Position numbers and translations under genes: made by a program. Under the pieces are notes generated by a model. The model was not told where the DNA came from. It did no database searches and was given only the letters and a program-made list of their open reading frames with translations. 64,000 nucleotides of DNA from Clusia tigrina (taxonomy: Eukaryota; Arthropoda; Insecta; Diptera; Clusiidae). Positions within the stretch are counted from its first letter, which is position 1; the number at the start of each line of letters is the position of its first letter. Shown piece by piece: positions 31,608 to 44,672 of this stretch. Location of the stretch: NCBI GenBank assembly GCA_920105625.2, contig OV050032.1, positions 21,619,981 through 21,683,980 on the forward strand, written 5' to 3'.

Positions 31608-32550
31608 CGAGGTGTGATCAAAAGATAACCGTTATTTTCATCTTTTCGTGAGTTACGTATGTTCGATGTTCGCTTTTTTTTTATGTTGGTACACATGTCT
31701 GTTATATATGTTGGCAGTACCAACCATTTTGGATTGTCAGTTTGTTTTTGACAGATAAAAAGGTTAGTCGTGTTTTGGTGCGCTCTTCGATTTTGTACTA
31801 TTCGAAAAAATGGATCAAAGAAACTGAATTCAGTTTTGTGTAAATAATGAAATTAAATGCGCAAGGACATTTGAAATGTTGACTGTGGCCTTTGGCGAGT
31901 CTACTATGAGCAGAACACAAGTTCAATTGTGGTATAACCGGTTTAAGGAAGGCCGAGAAGATGTCAATGACGATGCTCGTCCTGGTCGCCCGAGCACGTC
32001 AACAACCGATGAAAACATTGACGCTGTGAAGAAAATGAGTTTGGATAATCGTCGAATCACTATCAGAGAGGTTGCTGATGATGTTGGCATATCGTTCGGC
32101 TCATGCCAAGCAATTTTCACGGATGTTTTAGGCATGAAACGTGCGGCAGCGAAGATTGTTCCAATATTGCTAAATTTTGAGCAAAAACAACGTCGCATGG
32201 ACATCGCTCAGGAGCTGTTTTTGGCCAAAAACAAAACCGTTATGATGCCTCAACCACCGTATTCACCGGACTTGGCCCCCGTTGACTTTTTCCTCTTTCC
32301 AAAACTGAAGACACCGATGAAAGAAAGCGTTTTGCTACGATTGAGGAGATAAAAGAAAAATCGACACAGGAGCTGTTGGCGATACCAAAAAAAGCGTTTC
32401 AGAAGTGTTTCAAGGATTGGAAAAAACGCTGGCATAAGTGTATTATATCTGAGGGGAATTACATTGAAGGGGACAAGATAGTTGTTGATGAATAAATAAA
32501 TACTTTATTTTTTGATCACACAATAACGGTTCTTTTTTGATCACACCTCG
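31608..32550 (+). mobile_element. Second mariner element, internally deleted (943 bp)
   Basis: TA duplications at 31606-31607 and 32551-32552 bound inverted repeats starting CGAGGTGTGATCAAAA. Both the terminal repeats and the transposase differ clearly from the element at 25.5 kb, so this is a separate mariner lineage. It has lost roughly a quarter of the expected length. Confidence 0.95.
31810..32495 (+). pseudogene. Mariner transposase remnant
   Basis: ATG at 31810 (MDQRN) is followed at the sixth codon by a TGA stop. The frame continues with the HTH region (STMSRTQVQLWYNRFKEGRED) and a linker, GRPSTSTTDENIDAVKKM, then ITIREVADDVGISFG. After RRMDIAQEL a deletion joins directly to FLAKNKTVMMPQPPYSPDLA, removing the first two catalytic Asp residues but keeping the last (APVDFFLFPKL). 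A 2-bp frameshift near 32325 then shifts the C-terminal KRWHKCIISEGNYIEGDK to another frame, which ends at TAA 32493-32495. It is not functional. Confidence 0.92.
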
Positions 32551-33111
32551 TATGAATGTACATTATGTCCATTCATTTCTCAGGGTACATATGCATTCCA
32601 AATATGGGCAGCATACTATTATTTCCACGCCCACATACAAAGACGAAAACGAAATTTCACTTGAGTGTTCACACAAAAAATTGGGTTATTTTTAGAGCTA
32701 CGCCCACTATTGACACATGTCTATAGCTTACGATCTCTCTAGCTATACACAAGAAATGGGGTCGATCAGATTAAGGACACGCTTCCCTCAAATATATTAT
32801 GAGCTCTGGGGACCCCACTAAAAATTACCCAGCTATGCTCCTAACGATGATATATGATTAAAATTGTTTAGCAATTTAGTATTGGTTCTATACTAGTATA
32901 CGTACAGGAAATCGGAGGAATATTTTTACTTCTACGCCCACTATTCATACATATTCTTTATAGGGCCCCCATATAAGACTCATCGACGAAATTACACAAT
33001 AGGGTACACAGTACGCCATACAAATAATAGGGGGTTAACTTCAAAGCCACGTACACTTTCTCTGTATATGCATTACTCGAGATTTATGCAAGTTTTATAT
33101 ATGAAGTTTGA

Positions 33112-33780
33112 CATTAGATAAGATTAGATTTATATAAGGGTGTTATACACTGCGACCTGAAAGATCTATTGTGATGCCCCTATTTATTTGAAAGATGAGG
33201 ATAGTCTCATCTATAAATGTTCTGTCAGGTTAATTTCCGACAGGAATTCATATATTTTGGAGGAACCAAGATGAGGGATCTTGCTCAGGTCTAAGATATA
33301 TTCTCCAAAACATTTTTGTCTTTTGTGTGCCAATGGTCCGCAGTCTGTGATCAGGTGCAGTGAGGTTTCGTCACTTTCTCCACAGAATCGACAGATGGCA
33401 TCTGAAGATATACCCAACTTGTTCAAATGGTAGTTGAGTCTACAATGTCCGCTTAAAATGCCTGTGATGATTCTTAATTTACTCCGAGGCATATTTATTA
33501 AGTTCTTAGCTCTTTTAGGATTAAAGTCTCCCAGAAGAGCTTTGGACTGTCTTAATCCCGGAAGAGTTTTCCAGGTTTGACTTCGTTTTGTATCTGTCCA
33601 CTTCTTCAGCAGACCTCCAATGGTATTGGATGATAGTCGACAGAAGGGTTCAGGGCCGTTGAAGTGAGAGGCCGCAGCCTTCCTATCTAAGCTATCAGCC
33701 TTCTCATTTCCCTCTACTACTATGTGGCCTGGTACCCACATTAGAGATAACTTGTTCATACTGCCTAGGGAGTTTAGCTT
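33112..33780 (-). pseudogene. Jockey-clade LINE fragment, copy A2 (RNase H end to 3' tail)
   Basis: The open minus frame 33759-33211 (182 codons) begins at the end of RNase H, LSLMWVPGHIVVEGNEKAD, and continues through the zf-RVT block CRFCGESDETSLHLITDCG to a C-terminal tail. The 3' UTR, on the minus strand, passes CAGGTCGCAGTGTATAAC and ends in an ATCTAATCTTATC tail at about 33112. It is the same family as copy A1 at 15.3 kb and the tails at 52.7 and 52.9 kb. Severely 5'-truncated. Unlike A1, its frame is intact over this stretch, so it is probably younger. Confidence 0.9.
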
Positions 33781-36019
33781 GACATAATGGCACTAATTTA
33801 GATTATGAATCTTGTTGACCATTGGGGGGCTAACAATTCAGTCGCCACTCCCACATACATTCATTAGCCTACCTCCAACGACTTCAGCTTTCTTCATTGG
33901 TTCTGAGGACCGAACATTTTCAATTCGACGCAGTGTTCAGGAAGTGACCATCATTTGGTCTGTGATTTCAGTATGGGGGCTCTAAATCAGCTGGAAATTG
34001 AGGCCGTTGCTTATTGCAAAATATTGTTCAGCAAAAAGGACCTTTTCTGGCTCAATGAGTATAAAACAAATATTGAAGAGTACTTACAAAACGTGTGGTT
34101 TAACCAAAACTGCACTATTTGGTGCACAAAGGACCATCGGACTTTATTTCTTTAAGAAGAGGGCTGGAACAGGCATTACTTTTAACTTATTTTCTTGCAA
34201 ATTTCCTTGACATTAAACTGAACATATGTTGATATAAAGGGACGGGGCAACCTGTCATACTACCGGCCAAGCTATGGTGTAATTGGCGGCGTAGGTCGTA
34301 GTTGAGTCACTGCTTGAGTGGCGCTGTATTCAGTTTAGAACTCCCACATAATCGAAAACAAGCGTTGTGATAGCATCGCTTCAAGACACCAACTTATCGG
34401 ATGAAGAATTTTTAAAGTTATTTGGAGATAACATAAAACTTTACAAAATATATGAACGGGTTTGAACTGTCTGACTAATTGTTACCCTCACCCAGCCAGA
34501 AAAAGAGTGTGTCTGTTTAGTGTGTTTGCTGCACAACATTGTGACGCTAATTGGGGCAATAATCGCAACCGTGTGGTATTTGAATATTAAATTAAGTATA
34601 TAACAGCAAGAAATCATAATTCTTATTACGAATATATATGCGCTGACTGTGGGTTTGAGGCACCAAATATATCAATCTGTAAAGAAAGGATTAAGAAGTG
34701 TGGTGAGCGCACTAGCTAAGAAAATTCTTGAAGTCGCTAAGTATATGCCCATAAATGTTCTGTGCTAATGTGTATGCAGAGGCTGATGCAATAGCCCGTG
34801 GCTCTTACATCACCGGAAATGTTGCTGCTTACGAGTATTGCGATGCGATGCATGCAGCTAAATTTAAAACTAGCAGCCAAATGCCCGGTGTAAATACACT
34901 TAAGAAATATTTATAATTTAATGTGCTAAAAATTCATGAGAAAACGATTTCAGCAGTTATTTGTATTTAACAATACTTAATTTTAAAAACAAATAAATCC
35001 AACAACAACAACGACAACAACGACAATAACGACAGTAATAATAAAGAAATAAATGAAAGCAACAACATTGAATGCAGCTTATTTTTGATTTAAGACGCAA
35101 TTGCATTTAAGACAATGACCCACAATTTTACGAGTATTTATTTACGCTGGCGTTGTTGTTTATTATGCGACGGGCATTTAAAAATAAACCAAATTTATAC
35201 AAATATTGCACATACAAGCCAAAAGCGGCGGATTATGTAAACAAAACATGTTGCGGCAACATTGTTGCCACGCTTCGACCCTTCCGTGTGTGCAAGCGCA
35301 AGCTGTAGGCCTACGATGTGAATGAATGAACAACAAAATGAAAAACAAAACCAACTAAAACAAACAAGCAAACAAACACACAATTGTGCCTTAAACAATT
35401 AGTATGCAAATTTCGCACCACGCCCACTCGCTGAAAATTGCACGTATTTCTGTTAAACATAACATTTAGACTGTTGATAATTATGCATTATCGGAGAATT
35501 TGCGCATTCACCAGAGACTCGAGCCACAAACAGAAACTCTGCAGTCATGGAGAAAAATCGTACTCCGCTTGGGAGCGAAACAATGAATTGCATGAATGCG
35601 AAATTATGCAATGCAGGGCAGTGCAGCGGAGCGAATGTGCCGCAACTGAAAACGCAGCGGTAGCACAGTGACCCACTGACTACTTGGGTTAAGCGCGTTG
35701 TTCCGACGTTGTGCGCCGTTATCAACATCAATATCGAAAACTATGTAAACAAATGGGCAGCTTTAAACATTCAAGGCACACGCCCCCATCACTCACTCGA
35801 AACGAAGCCTCAAACAATGTTCCCATAATTTGTCGAAAAAGCTGCACGGGTTTATCTCGTAATTGTGTTTAAAATTTCAGTTAAACGACTGAATTGCTGA
35901 ATATATGAAGAAACAAATGGAATTCTCGTACTTAAAGGGGCAAAACGAAAAAAGCCAACAAAATTACAGTGTATTACACTACTAACCACTTTTTGATAAT
36001 TGATAACAGCGGACAAAAT
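33781..36019. other. Non-coding, no feature seen
   Basis: No supported exon or transposon. Contains CAACAA-type simple sequence near 34999-35040 and two TACGAGTA sites. Confidence 0.5.
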
Positions 36020-36020
36020 T

Positions 36021-36215
36021 GCCGACATTAGTGCTCATATGAAGTGCTGTACAATTTTAGGGAGTACGCTTAAAGCTTCCTTAATGTCACTTTAGTGGCG
36101 TTATTGCGGACACAATGGTATGACCGACATTAGTGCGCATATGAAGTGTTCCACAATTTTAGGGAGTACGCTGAAAGCTTCCCTAATGTCACGTTAGTCT
36201 TGTCACTTTAGTCTC
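36021..36215. repeat. 102-bp tandem duplication
   Basis: CCGACATTAGTG starts at 36022 and again at 36124. The two units share CATATGAAGTG, ACAATTTTAGGGAGTACGCT and AAAGCTTCC and then ATGTCAC, with scattered substitutions. Non-coding. Confidence 0.85.
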
Positions 36216-36377
36216 GTTACTGCAGCGATACGAACAATTAGAACCAGTCTCATGGTTGCTAATCCTGTGCATTCGGAGATCGCATTCTTCCGAGCTCAAG
36301 TGTGACTGTCAACAACAGAAAAACTAATGTGAGAGCCGAGTGTCAGCGTCCAAAAACATGTATGTACAGAAACATAC

Positions 36378-36449
36378 AAACATGTTGCTGGCTTGAACGC
36401 CACAGACGTTTTCTCTTATGTTTCTAACATAACCCAGCAACATGTTTTC
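36378..36449. repeat. Short inverted repeat, related to one at 29.0 kb
   Basis: AAACATGTTGCTGG at 36378-36391 and its complement, ending within 36434-36449, form a 14-bp perfect inverted repeat spanning 72 bp. The same word and nearly the same span (71 bp) occur at 29013-29083. Confidence 0.6.
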
Positions 36450-39238
36450 TTGGAAGATATAGAGTGTGTTTGTAAGTCTTTATACGAGAATGTTCTTGGC
36501 CGTGCTTGAAATGCCATTTAGTGGTCCGATGGGCGAGAGCGATGATATCAAATGGCTTTAAAGTTTTGACAGTAAAATAGGAAAAAATAATTCAGAATAA
36601 TATAAATAAGATGCGAGCATTGTAATTTCATCGTGGTTGAATTGTAGTTGAGTGACACTTGCTCCGTCCGAACTTGGCAGGATTTACACACAAGCGGCTA
36701 CTAGTATTTAAAGACATTTGAGGCACGTGTGAGAGAATGCTTCGGAAATGGGACATTCATTCAGAATAAAGTAAAATATTAATAAAGTAAAATATGTACA
36801 GTAGGGTGCAGCCGACTGCAAAATATCCCATACCGTAAGAGAAGTCATCCCAAAATGCTCATAGATATGAAATGAATAGAAGGTGAAGTGGTGATGGTGT
36901 TGACCACATGAAATTTAATAGTGAACATCACATTAGTTTACATGTCAGAATTCTACTATGTCCATCTATGTTCTATATTAGGATCCCGACAAATTGTGTA
37001 CAAGGCTTCATCAAGATAATGGGTCCAAAAGTGTGAAGAAAAGTTGGCCAGACATATCTAAAATCTTGAATCGACACAGGTAGTAATCAATAATATATAT
37101 GAGTATAGATACCCAGAAAGTGGGCATCAAACAGTCACATATATACCGATCAATCGACTTACCAACTGACACTGGTCGAACATACCTATACACGAGAACG
37201 TGCTGCCTTCCAGGAATACAAACCTTGGTTTCGCCCGTGAAGACGAGGATGATAATACTGGCAGAATTTTGAAGTATAATCTTGTATAATTGAAAAAATA
37301 GCTCAGTTCAGAAACACAATTCTACCACTATTCCAATGAGGGAGGAGTGCGATAGGTCACGACAGGTACTCGTATTTGAACCCGACAACCGCCTTGCGAT
37401 TCGCAGACTTCTACAGCCAGTTAGAAGGAAAACATGCACGTACTTCTTTCCAGTAATAATTCTATTAGATTGTCAATTATTTTGTGGAGCTACACCCGGG
37501 TATGACCAATGCGCAACTGCGGCCGTCTTATTAACTCGGCAGATCAGCCCAGTAAGCCCAATTTCGCACTTGATGGCTGCCAAAAGAAATGCAGGTGGTG
37601 CCGCCAGTGAGGAGCTCAGCACGTATTGGCCGCAAAAGGTCAGTTGCGGCCGGCATGAATGCTGTTGTCGGTGGTTGGCAAGCGGAAAATCGGCCTCAAG
37701 CAACATTTGGCAAAAGATACTCCTACTGTAGAATTGAGCCAACAACTAAGTATATATGTGAACGTAAAAAAGTGTATATAAATCAATTTCTGTTGCACAA
37801 AGCGCAAATCCATCAAATGCTCAAATAATTGAAATGATTGCCAACATTTCTACAAAAAGCGCCGACGCAGTCGTTGGAATGATGAGGCGGAGTATTGCAA
37901 ATGACTACACCAACGCCATAAGTTACGCCTAATTGTGTTAAATGTGAAGTGTTGGACGCTAAGAAAATGTGTTGTTGTTTCTTGGTTTCTTTTCGGTTTG
38001 TTTTTGGCCTTTTGGTTTCACCGCGCTTGCCTGGAAACAGTGATCGGGATCAATCAGGAGGTTACGAGTTAAAGTAAGATGTTTCGAAATCACTTTGAAA
38101 CTTGTATTGCTTCGCAGCCGACCAGAGAAAATCTCTCAATTTGAGAGCTTGCCTTGAGCGAAGGACAACAGATTCCTCGGCTCTGATTTGAGTGCAGTAG
38201 AATTCGGATTGCATGGTCTCGCAATGCATACGAAAATATCCAAGAGGAGCAGTCAACTGCCAGAAACTCATTGAACTACAAACCACAATCATTGAGAGGA
38301 GAGATGGTTACTGGTCCCTTTTGAAATGATTGCAGGTAAATTACTGACTAATTCAATAAAGATGTAGTCAAGTTTGAGAAATTATTTGTTTGTAATTAAT
38401 CAGGTACTTATTTTTGTTAAGCAATTATGCTCCGCAGTTTCTTTAATTCAAAATAATTAGGGAGCCTAGGTTAGAGCTAGAAATAGGTTAGAGAGCCGCA
38501 ACAGACGCGCATGCGTAATGATAATAAAATAAAGTAAATGCATCTTATTAAGAACTGAATAATGAACAAAAACTTTAAAGACTAGTTGTTTAATATTACA
38601 AAGGGGGACTAGGCATGTCAGCATTCACTACTGTGTGCCCAGCCAACCCGCGAATCTGTTCCACAAAAAACACGTACATCGCAGCGAAAAGAATTTGGAA
38701 GTACTCGTATAAAATGAGAGAAATGGCAGCGCAACTCTAATCCAATCACTATTCGCTCACAGAGGAGAGCCGCTTGCATGGAGACTTTCCATAAGAAACA
38801 ATTTCAAGTTTTTGAAACAGTGCCTGAGTTGAGTTGACCACCGCTAAGTCACTCTTGGCCCTTGGGCTAAGCAGCTGTTCATGCGATAGTGCAGTTGACT
38901 GGCAATATTTTAGATCAGCATCATCACTAAACAATGATCCGGAAGACATATTTGGCGAGATTGCCTTTTGTTGGGGCGAAAAACAGCAGCAAAGACCCTC
39001 AAAAGAAGGCTCACAAAAAAGGGAATGTAGTGAGGTGAATTGTTGTTACTGCGAATTTAGACGAGTGGCGAAGCATCTGTTGCAGCGTATTCTGCAATTG
39101 CGGAGTGCTTCAAACTGGCCAGTTTTTAGTTAATAGCCCATATTTGTCATCGTCTGACAATATTCATATTTATATGCAATTTTACAGTTTTTATTCCAAC
39201 AACCTCGCTTCAAAGTGAAACAGTCCCCGTCGGAGCGC
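36450..39238. other. Non-coding, no feature seen
   Basis: No supported exon. Frames at 37336-37731 and 38834-39133 are of moderate length but have no recognisable domain or splice context. Confidence 0.45.
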
Positions 39239-39624
39239 GTGCCATCAATCAATGCGAATCTCTTTTCGATCAAGGTGACTTAGGTTTCCACACAAAGGCC
39301 ACTTTTAATGGAGATTATTAATGTGGGCAACTATAACGACCACATGGCGGTAATAAACTTCATCAATTCATTTTGCACCAGTTAATGTGAAGGATTGATT
39401 TCAATGAAAGCACTTAGAGCAATGCGCAAATGGCTGGAAATATTGCATATAAATTTTACTCAATTTATTTAGAATAAATCACTAATTAGTATAAATTTAT
39501 TAGAATTGCTTTACGGTGTAAGTCTAAGAATTTTCGTTGGGGGTCTCAGGTTGCGATGTACGACTACGTTTTGAATCGATTAATCGCCTGCTCAGAGCGT
39601 GTGCCATCAATCAATGCGAATCTC
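39239..39624. repeat. 24-bp exact direct repeat, 362 bp apart
   Basis: GTGCCATCAATCAATG followed by CGAATCTC occurs at 39239-39262 and 39601-39624, each preceded by GAGCG and followed shortly by CGATCAA. The word ATCAATCAAT resembles the reverse complement of TGATTGAT-type Exd/Hox sites. Confidence 0.7.
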
Positions 39625-40283
39625 GATCCGATCAACTAGTTTAATGCGATTAATATAAACATTTGCATGAGATGTGATTATTTTTTTAATCAATTGTTTT
39701 TCTTTGATCACATCAATTGAGGTTTAACAAAATTTACGTTCAAAAGTGAAGAACTGCTGAAGATGCAAGCAATTTGTTTGGCGACTTATGTGCCTCACTT
39801 CTTAAAGATACAAACTGAATGGATTGGAGTACTTCTCTAAGAGAAGAGCATTGAATTCAACCTTCTTATTCAACAGTTAATCTTACATTAATACATTAAA
39901 AGGTCTCTGACTAACTAATATGTTCATGACTTTTCATCAGATTTCGACCCACTGAACATCAATTGTAAACACCACGGTCAAGTTTTGTACAAATTCTGCT
40001 ATTGTGATATTGCCCAATCATATTTGATTTCTCTGATTTCTCTCCGCTAAGCCAACAGCAAGCCAACAGTTTGTTTTCTTTGAGTGTAGCTAGCGAATAA
40101 TTATGCAAATGAATTTTTTAGCAACTAATCAAAAACTTCATAAATTTAATTTTATTTAGTTTTCATTGGAGGCACACATTTATTGAAATATTCATTAGAA
40201 CCGCAGCGAAGTGAGATAAGATAAAAATGTACAAATCTTAGTAATTATATGCAAAGTACTTGAAACATGTAATGCGGGCATAT

Positions 40284-40652
40284 GAGCGCCCCGTCCGTCC
40301 GCTCGTCCGTCCGTTCGTCGGCATCGTCGTCGAGCCAACCTCCAAACATACACGCGAGTGTAATGCAATAATTACAATGTAAGCAACTTAATAATTTATG
40401 CAGCTAAATATATTAATAAATATAAAATTGCTCACATAATAGAATAGCTCACACAAGCCACACAAACACACACACACACACACACACATGAGCATAAATA
40501 AAAATCCAATCACAGGAACGAACAATGCGTAAAGAGTGGGCTGGAAATTGAGAGCTACTCGTAGACGGTTGAGTTATTTGAGCAACAATGGCGTAAAATG
40601 TTTACTGAAGACACGGAAATGCTTTTCCATACTGACACAAAAGGAGCACACG

Positions 40653-40684
<32 letters not shown>

Positions 40685-41182
40685 TGCACATACCATGAAG
40701 CAATCAATTAACATTTTAGGATGTCTATAGCGTGACAGCCCAAAAGAATACGACTAGACTCGTCAGAAACTCGTAATTTAACGCGTTTGAGCCAAATTAA
40801 AGCAAGTTCCCCAATCCCAGCCTGGAGTTTGCTGGCCGGCAATCAAAATGTTGATTGTTATCTTTAAAAACCCACAAAATCTGTGAGGCCTGTTCTTGTG
40901 AAAATAGGTCTTGATGCTGTTGATGATATTGAAACTTCATTGCTGCGGCGTCAAAGCACGTTCTATGAGTAAACGCGCAAATCTCAGTTAAAGTAAAGCC
41001 TCAAAATTGATATCCACCCATGCGAGGCGTGTGTGTGAATACTCGTATGTGACCGTGCTCGAGTGTATAATTAAAATAGTACGGAGTAATAATGGCCTAG
41101 CTTTGTGCTATTTGCTTCGCTTGTGCCCCTAGGCAAACAGGTAGGCAGACAGCCAGCCAGGCAGCCAGGCAGGCAGGCAGGC
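40284..41182. repeat. Cluster of simple repeats (GTCC, CA, CAGG)
   Basis: GTCCGTCC-type repeats at about 40288-40318, CA tracts at 40466-40488 and 40656-40684, and CAGG/CAGC tetranucleotides at 41139-41182. Sequence between them shows no gene. Confidence 0.85.
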
Positions 41183-43404
41183 GTTCCATTGCTTGACCAT
41201 GAACTTGAATCTTGCTTGAAATGTTTTCATTAACATTATTATTCCTTTTACTCAATTTTTATATATTGTGAATGTTGTTGTTAATGTTATCATCATTTAT
41301 TTTATGACAGCGCTATAACACAATTAAATGCATTTGCTTAATGAGTTTGCAATTTTAGTTGATTAAAATCATTAATACCACAAATCTTTTGTTTCTTCAT
41401 TCTCAGAGTGTTTTTCTTCTGAAATTTAAAACAGAAATAAAATATATGAAAGTTTAGTGAACTCTTTTTTGCTTCAGTACCCGTTCTTATGTGGCTTAGT
41501 TATGTCAATACTCACTGAAATGAATTGATGATGCAGTTGCGTGCCATTTAATTAGTGCTGTATTCTTAATTGTTATAATTACGTACGGAGACCTGCCGGT
41601 GGCTTCATAAAATGCCGGCGAATATATTGGGAAATCAAACAACTGTGGCGGTTCTTCATAGAAACAGCTTTTAAACTAACTGATTAAACGGAAAATGATG
41701 CAGGTAGTTAAGCAACACGCACAGAGCAATGAGCAATGCGAGTGCAATCACAAGTGTCAACGAATGTAAGGATAATCGAACCAGCCGAAATGCTCAATCC
41801 TCATCCTCTTGAGCGCCTCAACGTTGTATGAGAGTTTAGAGGGATATCCTATTAGCAGAGGGTAGTGCAATAGATCTTTTTGGTTGCAGTACTTTACATA
41901 CCTACATATACATTATATGACCTTAGGATAATCGAATGCCATGATCACATACAATTGATTCCAATCCACTGCTCTGCAAGTTGGAGAGATATAAATTTTG
42001 AACAAAGGTTCATTGGATATAAATAGTTTTCATTTGTGTCTTAACAAAACACAAGTATAACTGCAAAGTATGACAGAATCGTTAGTAGCTATGAGAGACC
42101 CAAGACAGACGCCATCGTGGGAACAACACAGACTTGCGCAATTGGACATCGGACTGGCCATCGAGCCTACTAGCAGCACATACTCGTACGCCGACATGCC
42201 GGTACCTAGTCGGGCACTGTGCTATACGCCTGATTGACTTTCGAATTGTGGCGCACAACGTTAATCATCTTCAATTGACTACGAGTATCAATTCTGTAAG
42301 AGGATGTGCACGGAGACTGCATAATTGGCAACGCCAAAAACGAGTTGTAAATAATTGCAAGCCAGTATTTCTTTTTGCAATTGCATCGCTTGCAGTCGGG
42401 AACTACTTCATCATAAGAAAAAAAATATTTGAAAATAAAAAAAACACATCTAAAAAGAAACAAACGGAGGAGTCAAGAGAAAAAATTTAGCAGAAATTGA
42501 AACAAGTTGTAAATGAATTGATGTATCATGATTTGGGCAAGCAGATTGGTCTCGTGCAAAAAAGGCAGTCGGGAAAAAGTTAAGTAAAATAAAAAATTAT
42601 ATAACCAAACAGATAAATAAATAATTAATAAAATAAATAAAAAGGAATACAGTGAAGAAGCAGCAAAACTAACAAATTTGGTCGCACTTGTCGGCTGAAT
42701 TTAGTGGCATTGAAGCCGAAGCAAATTGAAGCGAAAAAGGAGCCATAAGCGAGTGTTGTTCAATAAGCAGAGAATTGCGCCACTAACAAAACGGCGCCTT
42801 GTTGCATGTCGGACTTTCATTTAGTTGCGCCAGCTGTTTAGTATTTTATTTCTGTTCGTAATACACTCACATCAAAGACTCACAAGCGTCATATCGCAGC
42901 CCCCGTCTACCAGTCGTTTGATTGGTCGAGCAATGCTTCTCGTTTGCAGGCTGCCTTCAATGCTAACGTTTCAGTAAAAAGTGGAATTGATGCAAGTATT
43001 TCACGATAACGATGTTCTGAAAAGCCTTTAACAGATGGTATAAATATATATATGCCCGATATGACGCACCTCACATTTCTTATGAAACAAAAAGAATACA
43101 AACATTAAACAATGCATTAATATGAAAAGCAACTCAAAAACTAAAAAGAATTGCTTTAAATTTTAAATATAAAAATTAAATAAAAATTTTAGAGATTGCA
43201 TATTAATGAACACCTTGGATGGATCGGTGTGTTCTCATTTAAAGGCGCCCTTACAAAAGTTTACATTGTTCCAATTAAAGAAAAGTAAAAATGACTCAAA
43301 AGTCCACTTGAATGAAATCATTCACAACAATATTTGTTTGAATATAATTTTGATTTTTTAAGATAAATCAACTTTCGAGTATAATATTAATTTTAATAGG
43401 ATGT
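41183..43404. other. Non-coding, no feature seen
   Basis: Very A+T-rich, with A-rich stretches near 42419-42640 and 43120-43200. The 118-codon plus frame at 42134-42490 ends in a poly-Lys run from A-rich DNA and is not credible. Confidence 0.5.
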
Positions 43405-43852
43405 TAGGGTGGGTTAGGTAAAACCAGGGAGCTTGCGAGATTCGCAAGGTGCACTTGTGATACCTGTTTTGATAGAGAAACCACTCCCCCCTGGCTTAAA
43501 AACCATCAGCTTCCCGTGATCTTAAACCAACCAGAAGCTTTTGTGAAGTTGCGAATATCAGTTAGTTTCCGCTCTGCTAATTCTTGTAGTTCTCCAAAGA
43601 AGCCCGAGCCCATATACCTGGCTCGTCTTCTCTGAAGACCACTGCAATAGAAGTAGAACCCTTATCACTGTAATTGGTACCTGAGAATTTAGTATATGGG
43701 CAAAAAGTGAGAGGACCTGGCTCGTCTTCTCTGAAGAACCGGGCCATCACAGAACAGATGTTTCACCGATTCTTTCTGCCCTCATCTCCACAACTCTTAC
43801 AATTATCTCTGAAAGGAGCACCGTACCTGGCTGCCATACGACCTATGATATA

Positions 43853-44176
43853 GTGCCCCACAATAGTTCCGAGCTCTCCTCTACTGAGCCGAAGAAGGAT
43901 GCCAGGCCTGTTTTGGCTCGGTGTCGGTCATATGGTTCGAGATGTTCGACATATGATGTAGTGCCCCACGATAGTCCTAACTTCTTCTCTACTAAACCGA
44001 AGAAGGATTTCAGTCCTGTTTTGGCTCAGTGTCGGTCTCATGCTTTGAGATGTTCGACATATGATGCAGTGCCCCACGATAGTCCTGACTTCTTCTCTAC
44101 TGAGCCGAAGAAGGATGTCAGCCCTATTTTGGCTCAGTGTCGGTAACATGGTTCGAGATGTTCGACAGTCGGCGGT
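43853..44176 (-). repeat. 108-bp triplication inside LINE B, in frame
   Basis: GTGCCCCAC landmarks at 43853, 43961 and 44069 give exactly 108 bp (36 codons) spacing. The minus frame repeats PTLSQNRADILLRLSREEV then RTIVGHCIICRTS with few changes. This is the segment between RNase H and the zinc knuckle. Because the period is a multiple of three, the frame survives. Confidence 0.88.
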
Positions 44177-44672
44177 TCGGTATCACCGTTCATTCATTAA
44201 TATCTTTACAGTGGTCTCGATCTTTTTTGTGAACTCCACGAGAGATGGAAGGATGTCCTCCTTCTGCCGATCCGAGACTGGCACATTCGTCAGCTTTTCC
44301 ATTGCCAGGTATACCCCGATGTCCAGGGACCCAGCTTAGCTCTATCTTGTGGCATTTGATCGTAGATTCTGATTTTCTGCACACTTCGGCTTTACAGTAT
44401 GAACGTTTAGCGCTTTGACCGCTGCTTGACTGTCTACACAGATGATTATTGTCGAGGGAGTCAGCTTCTTGGCTGTTAACATTTGTGCAGCTTTCCTAAT
44501 GGCATAGAGCTCGGCTTGAAAAAAACTACATAAATTTGGTGGTCTAAAAGACAGTTCAATTTCTAGTTTGTTCGAGTAGACTCCCTCACCTGTACCCATG
44601 CCCATCTATGACCCATCAGTGGAAATAGCGGTCACTTCCCTTAAGGGTTGTCCCTGCTTCCTATTCCCGCCA

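Noticed and set aside
37336..37731. 131-codon plus frame
   Set aside because: Random-looking composition, no domain, no codon bias.
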